64,000 nucleotides of DNA from Palsa-1447 sp964509885 (GTDB lineage Bacteria > Verrucomicrobiota > Verrucomicrobiia > Opitutales > Opitutaceae). Of this stretch, positions 26,282 through 33,763 are shown piece by piece. Under the pieces are notes generated by a model. It worked only from the letters and a program-made list of their open reading frames with translations. It was not told the origin of the DNA and did no database searches. The stretch's first letter is position 1. Each line of letters starts with the position of its first letter. Location: NCBI GenBank assembly GCA_964509885.1, contig CAZDZL010000013.1, positions 1 to 64,000 of the forward strand. Direction: 5' to 3'. The translations under genes were made by a program, and so were the position numbers.

Positions 26282-27384
26282 GGGAGCTTCGGAGGGCCGC
26301 CCCTGATTTTGTCCTCCAGGATCCGCTCCTTCACGTAGTCATCGCTCGGCTCGGGGAAACCGTAGTCACGCATCAGGTCCCCGATCGAGACCTTGGGGTC
26401 GTTGGACCAGTAGATCCCGCAGTCCTCTCCGAAGTAATAGGTGAAGCCCACCCTGTCCCCGAACTTCTTCTTGAGTGCATCGCCGTTGTCCCAGCCGGGG
26501 TCCCAGCCCGCGATCTCGTACGACAGGTCGATCTGGTGCACCAGGACGCCCCCCTCGGGGGCCTCGGCCTCGATCATGCCGATCGGGTTGTAGACCGACG
26601 AGTGGTTCCTCGGGCAGGCGCTCACGATGTAATACCGATTCTGGAGCGCATAGTTCGAGGGGCGGATGGTCTGCGGGGTCTCCGACGGAAACAGGACGAG
26701 CTCGGCGCCCTGCTTGGCCAGGGAGTCCCATCCGTCCGGATAGACGATGTCGAAGCAGATCTGGATGCCCACGCGCCCGAAGTCGCAGTCGAACACGGGG
26801 AAGTCGCTTCCTGGCGTCATGCCCCCCTCAAGGAGAACGTACTGCAGGTCGGTGGTGGGGTGGACCTTCCGGTAGATGCCGGCCACCTTCCCATCGCGGC
26901 CCATCAGCAGCGCGGCGTTCGAGTAGCGCTCGACGGGCCCGTCCTCCCGGAGGACGAGCGGCACGACAAGGTAGCAGCCGTGGCGCTTGGCGCAGGCGGA
27001 TATCCGAGGGACGACCTCGTCGAGGCGGATGGCGTTCTGCGCCAGAGCCTCCTTGCCGTTGGCCATGAAGTACTCCCCGAAAAGCACGAGGTCCAGGCCC
27101 TTGCCCGGGTACTTGATCTTGGCCTGCAGCTCCATCGCGTCGACGTACTGGTCCATGCTCTGGAGCCGCTGCTCCAGCGAGTATTTCTCAATGAGGTCGT
27201 AGCCGGTGATCTCGGTCCCCACGAGGATCTTCCTCGGAAGGCGGTCGCGCCGGAGCTCCGTCGGGGTCTCGGCCTTGCGCGGCGTTACAACCTCCGCGTG
27301 CAGCGACTGAGTCGCCAGCCCCGCCAGAGAGAGCGCGAGCGCCGTGACGGCCGCCGTTTTTCGGAGAGTGATGTGCATGCTCAT
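26278..27384 (-). CDS. secreted carbon-nitrogen hydrolase (nitrilase superfamily)
   Basis: A 368-residue nitrilase-superfamily amidohydrolase with the full catalytic triad: Glu104 (VLFGEYFMANG), Lys173 (YRKVHPTTD) and Cys210 (GIQICFDIVYPD). A signal peptide at residues 1-30 (TAAVTALALSLAGLATQSLHA) predicts export, which is less common for this mostly cytoplasmic superfamily. The acceptable reactions are amide or nitrile hydrolysis of a small substrate. It is the first gene of a two-gene unit with the CocE-type hydrolase, and diverges from the GH27 gene. The start is the ATG at 27384; a second ATG lies two codons later. Confidence 0.9.
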   Translation of the reverse strand: MSMHITLRKTAAVTALALSLAGLATQSLHAEVVTPRKAETPTELRRDRLPRKILVGTEITGYDLIEKYSLEQRLQSMDQYVDAMELQAKIKYPGKGLDLVLFGEYFMANGKEALAQNAIRLDEVVPRISACAKRHGCYLVVPLVLREDGPVERYSNAALLMGRDGKVAGIYRKVHPTTDLQYVLLEGGMTPGSDFPVFDCDFGRVGIQICFDIVYPDGWDSLAKQGAELVLFPSETPQTIRPSNYALQNRYYIVSACPRNHSSVYNPIGMIEAEAPEGGVLVHQIDLSYEIAGWDPGWDNGDALKKKFGDRVGFTYYFGEDCGIYWSNDPKVSIGDLMRDYGFPEPSDDYVKERILEDKIRGGPPKLP

Positions 27385-27529
27385 GGTTGCCTTCCTTCGG
27401 GATTAAATGGCTGCCGTCTCAAGCCGCAAAGGGAATGCTGACAACCCTGAGCTTCAGCGATGAACTTCATCGCCGAGCCGGCCCCGACTAAACTGTTCGG
27501 TTACTTCTGGCGGTCAAATAGAAAACCGG

Positions 27530-29089
27530 ATGGAATCCCCCCAAGCCGCCCGCTCCATCATGGACTCCCCATCCCGACCCCTTCCCTGGCTGCCCGCGCT
27601 CCTACGCTTGCTCGTCCTGTTGCTGGCCCTGCGGCCACTCGGGGTCCTCGGCGCCCCGGCCTACCCGGGGCTGACCGGGGCATGGCGAATCGACGTGCCG
27701 AAGCCCTTCGGCGTCACCGTCCAGACATTCCTCGTGCTTCACCAGGAGGGCGAGCGCCTGACCGGGCGCGTCTATCCCAACGGCTCGCACGACATCCCGA
27801 TCGAGGGGGTGCACGCGGAGGGCAAGGACATCCTCTTCGGGATGGAGTGGGGCTGGAATTTCCGCGTGCGGCCCGAGGGGGCGAACCTCAGGGTGGTCAT
27901 CACCCGCGGCGACGGCGGGACGGAGAACGTGCTCGCCGTCCCCATCCCCGAGGAAAGCCTTCGGCCCAGCGGCGTCCTGCCGATTCCCGCGGTCCGAGAC
28001 CTTCCCGACAACGGGCTGGCGCGGACACCGCCCATGGGCTGGAACAGCTGGAATCACTTCGCCGAGGCGGTCGATGACAGGGTCATCCGCGAGACCGCGG
28101 ACGCCATGGTCAGCTCGGGCATGGCGGCCGCGGGGTACGTCTATGTGAACATCGACGACACATGGGAAGGCGGCCGCGACGCCCAGGGAAACATCGTGCC
28201 GAACAGGAAATTCCCCGACATGAAGGCGCTCGCGGACTACGTGCACGCCAAGGGGCTCAAGTTCGGGCTCTACACCGGCCCAGGCCCGGTGACGTGCGAC
28301 GGCTACGTCGGGAGCTACGGGCACGAGGAGCAGGACGCCAGGACCTTTGCGGCCTGGGGCGTCGACTACCTGAAGTACGACTGGTGCAGCGCCGGAAACC
28401 TGTACTCGGTGCCGCAGTCGAGGCAGGTTTACCAGAAGATGGGGGAGATTCTCGGGAGATGCGGGCGCCCTATGGTCTTCAGCCTCGGGGCCAGCATCGC
28501 GTCGCAGTCGGCGACGTGGGGCGCCGCCGCCGGCGCAAACCTCTGGCGCACCGCAAGCGACATCCAGGACACGTGGAAAAAGATGTCCCTGGTCGGCTTC
28601 GAGCAGCCGAGCCTGGCGAAGTACGCGGGGCCGGGGCACTGGAACGACCCGGACATGCTGGAAATCGGCAACGGCGGCATGAGCGCAGCGGAGTACAGGA
28701 CCCACCTGAGCCTCTGGTGCCTGCTCGCCGCGCCGCTGATCGCGGGCAACGACCTGCGCACGATGTCGGCCGAGACCCGCGACATCCTGACCAACCGCGA
28801 GGTCATCGCGGTCGACCAGGATGCCCTGGGGCGCCAGGGGATCCGCCTCGCGGCGAGGGACGGCATGGAGCTTTGGGCCAGGCCCCTCGCGGGCGGGGCC
28901 ACGGCGCTCGGAATCTTCAACCGGGGCGAGGCCCAGGCTGCCGCGTCGTTCACGTGGGCCGAGGCCGGGCTTTCCGGCAGGCCGTCCTCTGGGCGCGACC
29001 TGTGGGCGCACGCCGGCGTGGAACCGGCGGACGAGGGCATGAGGGCGACCGTGCCGGCCCACTGTGTCGTCATGTGGGTCGTGAGGTGA
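27530..29089 (+). CDS. secreted alpha-galactosidase, glycoside hydrolase family 27
   Basis: A 519-residue GH27 enzyme that releases terminal alpha-galactose. A signal peptide (LLRLLVLLLALRPLGVLGAP) and an extra N-terminal beta domain (about residues 45-155) precede the catalytic barrel, which starts TPPMGWNSWNHF. The nucleophile Asp284 is in YLKYDWC, and the acid/base Asp375 is in GHWNDPDML. The C-terminal beta-sandwich (AARDGMELWARPLAGGATAL) is complete. A second in-frame ATG at 27560 would give a cleaner signal peptide. It faces away from the nitrilase gene and ends just before the convergent DUF6498 gene. Confidence 0.95.
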   Translation: MESPQAARSIMDSPSRPLPWLPALLRLLVLLLALRPLGVLGAPAYPGLTGAWRIDVPKPFGVTVQTFLVLHQEGERLTGRVYPNGSHDIPIEGVHAEGKDILFGMEWGWNFRVRPEGANLRVVITRGDGGTENVLAVPIPEESLRPSGVLPIPAVRDLPDNGLARTPPMGWNSWNHFAEAVDDRVIRETADAMVSSGMAAAGYVYVNIDDTWEGGRDAQGNIVPNRKFPDMKALADYVHAKGLKFGLYTGPGPVTCDGYVGSYGHEEQDARTFAAWGVDYLKYDWCSAGNLYSVPQSRQVYQKMGEILGRCGRPMVFSLGASIASQSATWGAAAGANLWRTASDIQDTWKKMSLVGFEQPSLAKYAGPGHWNDPDMLEIGNGGMSAAEYRTHLSLWCLLAAPLIAGNDLRTMSAETRDILTNREVIAVDQDALGRQGIRLAARDGMELWARPLAGGATALGIFNRGEAQAAASFTWAEAGLSGRPSSGRDLWAHAGVEPADEGMRATVPAHCVVMWVVR

Positions 29090-29120
29090 CGGGCAAAGGC
29101 GGCCCGGGAGACCCGCCTCG

Positions 29121-29816
29121 CTATGCCTGCGCCGCGGCGGCGGGCTGGGGCCCGCGCAGGACGCGCCAGGGGAAAAAATAAACCGCGTACACGACGATGT
29201 ACACCCACGCGTTCTCGAGGTGCACGATCTTCGCGAAGAAAAAGAAGAAGATGAGCAGGTGCATGCGGATGACATTCCTGTAGGGCTCGGCCATGCCCAT
29301 CGCGTCGGCGCCCCCCGGGGCGGACCCCCGGGCCTTCGAATCGGCACCGGACCAGGAGCGAAACGCGTGGCGCTCGGACAGGCCCGCCAGCAGGACGAAG
29401 AGCCAGTACTTGCGGAAGATGGCGAAGTACGCCGCCCTCGAGGGGAACTTAAGTCCCGGGGTCACGGGGAAGAAATGGTTCAGGAACATCGAGTGGACGT
29501 AATGGAACCCGCCGAAGTGGACCGTGAAGAACATCAGCACGAAGAGTCCGCCGGTCAGGACCACGGCCGAGAGGGCCGCCTCCTGGACGACGGGCGCCCC
29601 GCGGCCCATCCCCGCCGTGAGGATGCGCAGGACCGGGCCGAAGATCGACCAGAAGATCATCGCGTAGCCGACGAGCAAGCTCGACAGCCACAGGCTCCAC
29701 ACCAGGTCCGTCGTGCGCCACTCGAGCTGCCAGGCGAGCGTCAGCCACAGGGCAAAGGCCAGGATGTCGAGCCAGACGGTTCGCCAACCCCAGGGAACTC
29801 CGGTTTGCGTGGACAC
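29121..29816 (-). CDS. DUF6498-type integral membrane protein
   Basis: A 231-residue membrane protein starting at a GTG at 29816 (VSTQTGVPWGWRTVWLDILA). Five or six hydrophobic segments include ILAFALWLTLAWQL, LVWSLWLSSLLVGYAMIFW and AVVLTGGLFVLMFFTVHFGG. The motif FFTVHFGGFHYVHSMFLNHF is the recognisable DUF6498 signature. No biochemical function is known for the family. The frame stays open upstream to 30182, but that extension is antisense to the DGPF gene and low-complexity. A 14-base match to the tRNA-His end lies about 55 bases upstream of the start. Confidence 0.8.
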   Translation of the reverse strand: MSTQTGVPWGWRTVWLDILAFALWLTLAWQLEWRTTDLVWSLWLSSLLVGYAMIFWSIFGPVLRILTAGMGRGAPVVQEAALSAVVLTGGLFVLMFFTVHFGGFHYVHSMFLNHFFPVTPGLKFPSRAAYFAIFRKYWLFVLLAGLSERHAFRSWSGADSKARGSAPGGADAMGMAEPYRNVIRMHLLIFFFFFAKIVHLENAWVYIVVYAVYFFPWRVLRGPQPAAAAQA

Positions 29817-29871
29817 GATTGGGCGCCCGAGGATCGAATGGGATCGCGGCCGAGGCCAGACCGTTTTTGCA

Positions 29872-29885
29872 TCCCGTTGGCCGCC
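29872..29885 (+). repeat. 14-base match to the tRNA-His 3' end (possible fourth scar)
   Basis: TCCCGTTGGCCGCC here is identical to an internal part of the tRNA-His 3' end (17487-17500). A 14-base identity is unlikely by chance in this window but short enough that it might be. If real, it would be a decayed far junction of the accessory zone that starts at 17.5 kb. Confidence 0.35.
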
Positions 29886-29983
29886 AGCCGGGATCCAGGG
29901 ATTCGGCAGCGGATGACAGAATTCCAAAATGTTTGTCCCGCGATGCGCGGTTCGCTCGTCATCTCTTTGAACCCACACATAAC

Positions 29984-30349
29984 ATGTCCAACACAGAAAA
30001 ATCACAGTTCCTGCTCCTGTTCCGCCATCCCCAGGCCGGCCCCGACCCCACGCCCGAGGAGATGCAGCAAATCTTCGGCAAATGGATGGCATGGCTGAAG
30101 GCCGTGAAGGCCAAGGGCCAGTACGTCGGCGGCGACCGCCTGGACGACGCCGGCAAGGTGCTCCGCTCGCCGCGGGGCGCATCGGTCACGGACGGGCCCT
30201 ACGCGGAGGCCAAGGAGATGGTCGGCGGCTACATCATCGTCCTGGCGGACACGCTCGCCCAGGCCGTCGAGATCGCCAAGGGTTGCCCCGGCCTCGACAA
30301 CGAGGGCGTCGTCGAGGTTCGCCAGATTGAGAAACTCCCCCCCATCTGA
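29984..30349 (+). CDS. YCII-related DGPF-domain protein
   Basis: A 121-residue YCII/DGPF-fold protein. It reads QFLLLFRHPQ near the start, then LDDAGKVLRSPRG and the family motif TDGPYAEAKEMVGGYIIVLA (DGPY in place of DGPF), ending PGLDNEGVVEVRQIEKLPPI. The ATG at 29984 gives this compact domain. Such proteins are consistently encoded next to ECF42-type sigma factors, and here the sigma gene overlaps its 3' end by 23 bases. A regulatory or small-molecule-binding role for the pair is suggested by that association; the biochemical activity is not established. Confidence 0.9.
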   Translation: MSNTEKSQFLLLFRHPQAGPDPTPEEMQQIFGKWMAWLKAVKAKGQYVGGDRLDDAGKVLRSPRGASVTDGPYAEAKEMVGGYIIVLADTLAQAVEIAKGCPGLDNEGVVEVRQIEKLPPI

Positions 30350-31634
30350 TCCCTCGCGGGAGGCCGCGTCGACCACGGTCGCCACCGTGGTCGACAACCT
30401 CTTTCGGCGCGAGTCGGGCCGCCTCGTGGCCATCCTCACCCGCCGGTTCGGGCCGCAGCACCTGCACCTGGCCGAAGATGTCGTGCAGGACGCTCTGGGG
30501 AAGGCCATGGAGGCGTGGCCGTTCACGGGGGTCCCCGCCAATCCGACCGCCTGGATACTGCAGACGGCGAGAAACCGCGCTCTCGACCAGGCCCGGCGCT
30601 CGCGCCTGTGGGAGGGAAAGCAGGCCCTGCTGCTCCCCCTGGTCGAGGACTGCATCGATTCCGCGGCGCATGCGGGCGGCCCGCAGTTCGAGGACGAGAT
30701 CGAGGACAGCCAGCTGCGAATGATGTTCGTCTGCTGCCATCCGGGGCTGCCGCAGGACGCCCAGGTGGCCCTGACCCTCAGGGTGCTGTGCGGGTTCGGC
30801 GAGCGCGAGGTCGCCGCCGCCTTCCTCGCCAGCGAGGCCGCGGTCGCCAAGCGCCTCACCCGGGCCCGCCAGTTCCTGCGCGAGGCGGGCGTCACGACCG
30901 ACCTTCCCAGCTCGGGCGAGCTGGGCCCGCGGCTGGCCGCGGTGCAGCAGGTCCTCTACCTCCTCTTCAACGAGGGCTACAAGGCCTCCGGGGGACCCAC
31001 CCTCCTGCGGGAGGAGCTGTGCGCGGACGCCATCCGGCTGGCGGAGCTTCTCGCCGAGCAGCCCTTCGCGGACCAGCCCGACACCCACGCTCTGCTTGCG
31101 CTCATGTATTTCAACGCGGCCCGCCTCGCCTCGCGCACGGACGAGGGGGGACTCATCCTGACGCTGGCCCGCCAGGACAGAGGCAAGTGGGACCGCGAGA
31201 AGATCCGGCTGGGCATCTCCCACCTCGCCGTCTCCGGGAACGGCACAGACGTGGGCCGGTACCACCTTGAGGCAGGCATCGCCGCGAGCCACACGCTTGC
31301 CCCAAGCGACGCGGAGACCGACTGGCCGCAGATCCTGGGCCTCTACGACGACCTCCTGGCGCACGACGCGTCGCCCCTGGTGGCCCTCAACCGCGCGGTG
31401 GCGCTGGCAAAGGTCGAGGGCGCCGATGCCGGCCTGCGCGCGATAGGGGCGATGGCGGGCCGAGAGACGCTGGAAAACTACCATCTCCTCCACGCCGTGA
31501 CGGGCCACCTTTGGCTTGAGGCCGGGGATAGGGAGAGGGCGTTTTCCAGCTTCCGGCGCGCGCGCGAGCTTGCGACGCTCCAGATCGAGAAGGAGCACCT
31601 CTCGCGGCGCATGCAAGAGTCCCAGGAGCCGTAG
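30327..31634 (+). CDS. ECF sigma factor, ECF42-like (sigma-70 region 2/4 with C-terminal helical repeats)
   Basis: A 435-residue sigma factor. Region 2 (about residues 25-95) includes LAEDVVQDALGKAMEAWPF and NPTAWILQTARNRALDQARR. Region 4 (about 140-190) has LTLRVLCGFGEREVAAAFLA and EAAVAKRLTRARQFLRE. A C-terminal DUF6596/TPR-like half of about 230 residues has LAAVQQVLYLLFNEGY and ALLALMYFNAARLASRTDEG. This C-terminal extension defines the ECF42 type, in which it appears to replace an anti-sigma factor; none is seen here. The TTG at 30327 lies inside the DGPF gene. A downstream GTG at the second Val of TVVDN would also be plausible. Confidence 0.92.
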   Translation: MRNSPPSDPSREAASTTVATVVDNLFRRESGRLVAILTRRFGPQHLHLAEDVVQDALGKAMEAWPFTGVPANPTAWILQTARNRALDQARRSRLWEGKQALLLPLVEDCIDSAAHAGGPQFEDEIEDSQLRMMFVCCHPGLPQDAQVALTLRVLCGFGEREVAAAFLASEAAVAKRLTRARQFLREAGVTTDLPSSGELGPRLAAVQQVLYLLFNEGYKASGGPTLLREELCADAIRLAELLAEQPFADQPDTHALLALMYFNAARLASRTDEGGLILTLARQDRGKWDREKIRLGISHLAVSGNGTDVGRYHLEAGIAASHTLAPSDAETDWPQILGLYDDLLAHDASPLVALNRAVALAKVEGADAGLRAIGAMAGRETLENYHLLHAVTGHLWLEAGDRERAFSSFRRARELATLQIEKEHLSRRMQESQEP

Positions 31635-31761
31635 AACTCGGCGTCGGGGCGGGAGCCGCGGGGCGGGCGGACATTCCGGTAAAAAGCCGTGCACTGGGGG
31701 CCCGGAATGCTTACTCACAAGGCAAACCCATGCCCCAGCGACCCGTTCCCTTCGCCACCGC

Positions 31762-32958
31762 GTGAGCCGCCTCCACAGACAGACACGGCGCGGCGACGGC
31801 GCCCGCCCCGGGGGCCGGGCGGCGCCCTGCGCTCTCCTCGCGGTGGCGCTGGCGCTCTCGCTCCCCCGGCCCTCGGCCAGGGCCGAGGACTCCATCGGCT
31901 ACATATATGAGAACTACCGCGAGGAGGACGGGCGGATCTCCGTCGTCGAGCAGAGCAGCTCGGTGAACCAGGACGTCGGGGCGAACGGACACCTCCAGCT
32001 CTCGGGGACGATCGACGCCGTGGCCGGCGCGACCCCCACGGGCCGTCCGTCCCAGCCGGGCAGCGACCAGGTCGCGCTCGCCGAGATACAGTCGCGGCGC
32101 AAGGCCTGGTCCGGCGACTACGCCCAGCAGTTCCGGAACGTCAATGTCGACGCGGGCTTCGCCCAGAGCCGCGAGGACGACTACGTCTCGACGGGCTGGT
32201 CGGTCAACACGCTGGTGGACCTGAACCAGAAGAACACGACGCTGCGCGCGGGGGTCGCGGGTACAGACGACCGCGTCGAGGTCATCTTCAACAGGGGCTA
32301 CCTGCCCAAGCACACGGCCGACGCCATCCTCGGCGTCACGCAGCTTCTCAGCCCCACGACATTCGTGACCGCCGACGTGTCGCTGGGCCGCTCGACCGGG
32401 TACCTCTCCGAGCCCTACAAGATCGTCGAGAAGGCGGTGGAGATCCTTCCGAGCGTATTCCTCCAGGAGGAGTTCGCGGAGAACAGCCCGAACGCGCGCA
32501 GCAGGGAATCGCTCTACCTCTCCCTGAACCATGCGTTCACGGGGCTGCGCGGCGCCGTCGAGGCCAGCTACCGCCTCTACACGGACACCTACGGCATCGT
32601 GGCGCACACGCTGCAGCTGTCGTGGATCCAGCACCTGGGCCCGAGGGTGACCCTGGAGCCCATGGTCCGGTACTACACGCAGAACGCGGCGCGCTTCTAC
32701 ACCTACGACATCAACACGACGTCGATCTCGCCCGCCCGCATACCGACGGGGACGGCCCCCTACTACAGCGCGGACTTCCGCCTTTCGGCGGAGGACGCGG
32801 TCAGCTGCGGACTCAAGGCGTCGTGGAGGGTGTCGGACTGGATGCGCCTCGACGGGTCCTACGAGCGCTATGCGATGCGCGGCCGCGACGGGGTCACGCC
32901 TCAGAGCGCCTACCCGACCGCGGGCATCTCAACGATCGGGGTGAAATTCCTATGGTGA
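31762..32958 (+). CDS. DUF3570 outer-membrane beta-barrel-like protein
   Basis: A 398-residue protein starting at a GTG, with a signal peptide (APCALLAVALALSLPRPSARA). Repeated amphipathic strands such as YAQQFRNVNVDAGFAQSRED, TFVTADVSLGRSTGYLSEPY, MVRYYTQNAARFYTYD and a terminal GISTIGVKFLW ending in an aromatic residue suggest an outer-membrane barrel. The match is to DUF3570. Genes of this family travel with thioredoxin-like and DUF4266 genes, as here. The stop lies within the start region of the tlpA-like gene (7-base overlap), so the three form one operon. The family function is unknown. Confidence 0.88.
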   Translation: MSRLHRQTRRGDGARPGGRAAPCALLAVALALSLPRPSARAEDSIGYIYENYREEDGRISVVEQSSSVNQDVGANGHLQLSGTIDAVAGATPTGRPSQPGSDQVALAEIQSRRKAWSGDYAQQFRNVNVDAGFAQSREDDYVSTGWSVNTLVDLNQKNTTLRAGVAGTDDRVEVIFNRGYLPKHTADAILGVTQLLSPTTFVTADVSLGRSTGYLSEPYKIVEKAVEILPSVFLQEEFAENSPNARSRESLYLSLNHAFTGLRGAVEASYRLYTDTYGIVAHTLQLSWIQHLGPRVTLEPMVRYYTQNAARFYTYDINTTSISPARIPTGTAPYYSADFRLSAEDAVSCGLKASWRVSDWMRLDGSYERYAMRGRDGVTPQSAYPTAGISTIGVKFLW

Positions 32959-33473
32959 CCCCGGGTCCATCAAGGTTGCGGCTCGTCGCGCTGGCAGCCT
33001 GCGCGCTGCTGGCGGCGCGGGCCCGGGCGCAGGTCGCGCCGGGCGGCTCCTTCCCGCCGCTCTCGCTGGCCGCGCCCGCCGGCGGCCAGGCGCCGGTGAC
33101 GTCAGGCAAGGTCGTCGTTGTCGATTTCTGGGCGTCCTGGTGCGCGCCCTGCAAGGCCTCCTTCCCCGCGTATTCCCGCCTGCAGGCGCAGTTCGCCGAC
33201 CGCGGGCTGGTCATCGTCGGCGTCAGCGTCGACGACAGCGCTTCAGACTACGCCGCGTTCGTGGCGAGGCTGAAGCCGTCCTTCGCGACGCTTCGCGACG
33301 CCGGGCACAGGCTGGTCGGCGCGGTCGAGGTTCCCACCATGCCGACCAGCTACGTCATTGACCGCAGCGGCAAGGTCCGCTTCATGCATCCCGGATTCCA
33401 CGGCGAGAAGACCGAGCGCGAGCTGCTCGGGGAGATCACCCTGCTGCTGAACGAGACACCCCCTTCCTCATGA
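32952..33473 (+). CDS. TlpA/ResA-like periplasmic thioredoxin
   Basis: A 173-residue exported thioredoxin-fold protein: signal peptide about residues 1-28 (LVALAACALLAARARAQ), redox motif WCAPCK with Cys64 and Cys67, and the cis-Pro loop EVPTMPTSYVIDRSGKVRF. TlpA/ResA proteins reduce specific periplasmic disulfides, often in metalloprotein maturation. Its ATG overlaps the DUF3570 stop and its own stop overlaps the DUF4266 ATG (ATGA), so it is tightly coupled to both. Since the downstream lipoprotein ends in Gly-Cys-Gly-Cys-Asn, it is a reasonable redox client, though this is inferred only from context. Confidence 0.92.
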   Translation: MVTPGPSRLRLVALAACALLAARARAQVAPGGSFPPLSLAAPAGGQAPVTSGKVVVVDFWASWCAPCKASFPAYSRLQAQFADRGLVIVGVSVDDSASDYAAFVARLKPSFATLRDAGHRLVGAVEVPTMPTSYVIDRSGKVRFMHPGFHGEKTERELLGEITLLLNETPPSS

Positions 33474-33715
33474 AGACACCGAGCCCAAAGTACATCCTGG
33501 CCGCCGCCCTCTTGATCGGCGCCGCGCTGCAGAGCGGCTGCTCGACGACTACGGCCGTGCGCGTGCGCCCGTGGGAGCGGGGCGCCCTGGCCGACGACAC
33601 CATGAACCCGGACCGCGACCCGCTGGGGGCCGCCATGTCCGAGCACGTCTATTTCTCCCGCGAGGCCGCGTCGGGGGGCCGTGGGGTCGGCGGAAGCGGC
33701 TGCGGCTGCAACTAG
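33470..33715 (+). CDS. DUF4266 lipoprotein with Gly/Cys-rich C-terminus
   Basis: An 81-residue lipoprotein: a signal with lipobox LQSGC (lipidated Cys24), then the DUF4266 core RVRPWERGALADDTMNPDRD and PLGAAMSEHVYFSREAASGG, ending GRGVGGSGCGCN. The invariant WERG, EHVYFSRE and terminal GCGCN are characteristic of the family. It is likely anchored in the outer or inner membrane facing the periplasm. It closes the DUF3570-TlpA-DUF4266 operon. In other bacteria an ApbE-type flavin transferase is commonly nearby; none is seen here. The function is unknown. Confidence 0.9.
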   Translation: MKTPSPKYILAAALLIGAALQSGCSTTTAVRVRPWERGALADDTMNPDRDPLGAAMSEHVYFSREAASGGRGVGGSGCGCN

Positions 33716-33763
33716 GCGCGGCTGCGCCCAGGTGTCTCCCCAGCACGCGAGGCCTATCTTGGC

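Noticed and set aside
29817..30182. N-terminal extension of the DUF6498 protein
   Set aside because: The extension is antisense to the DGPF gene and low-complexity; the GTG at 29816 gives the family-like start.
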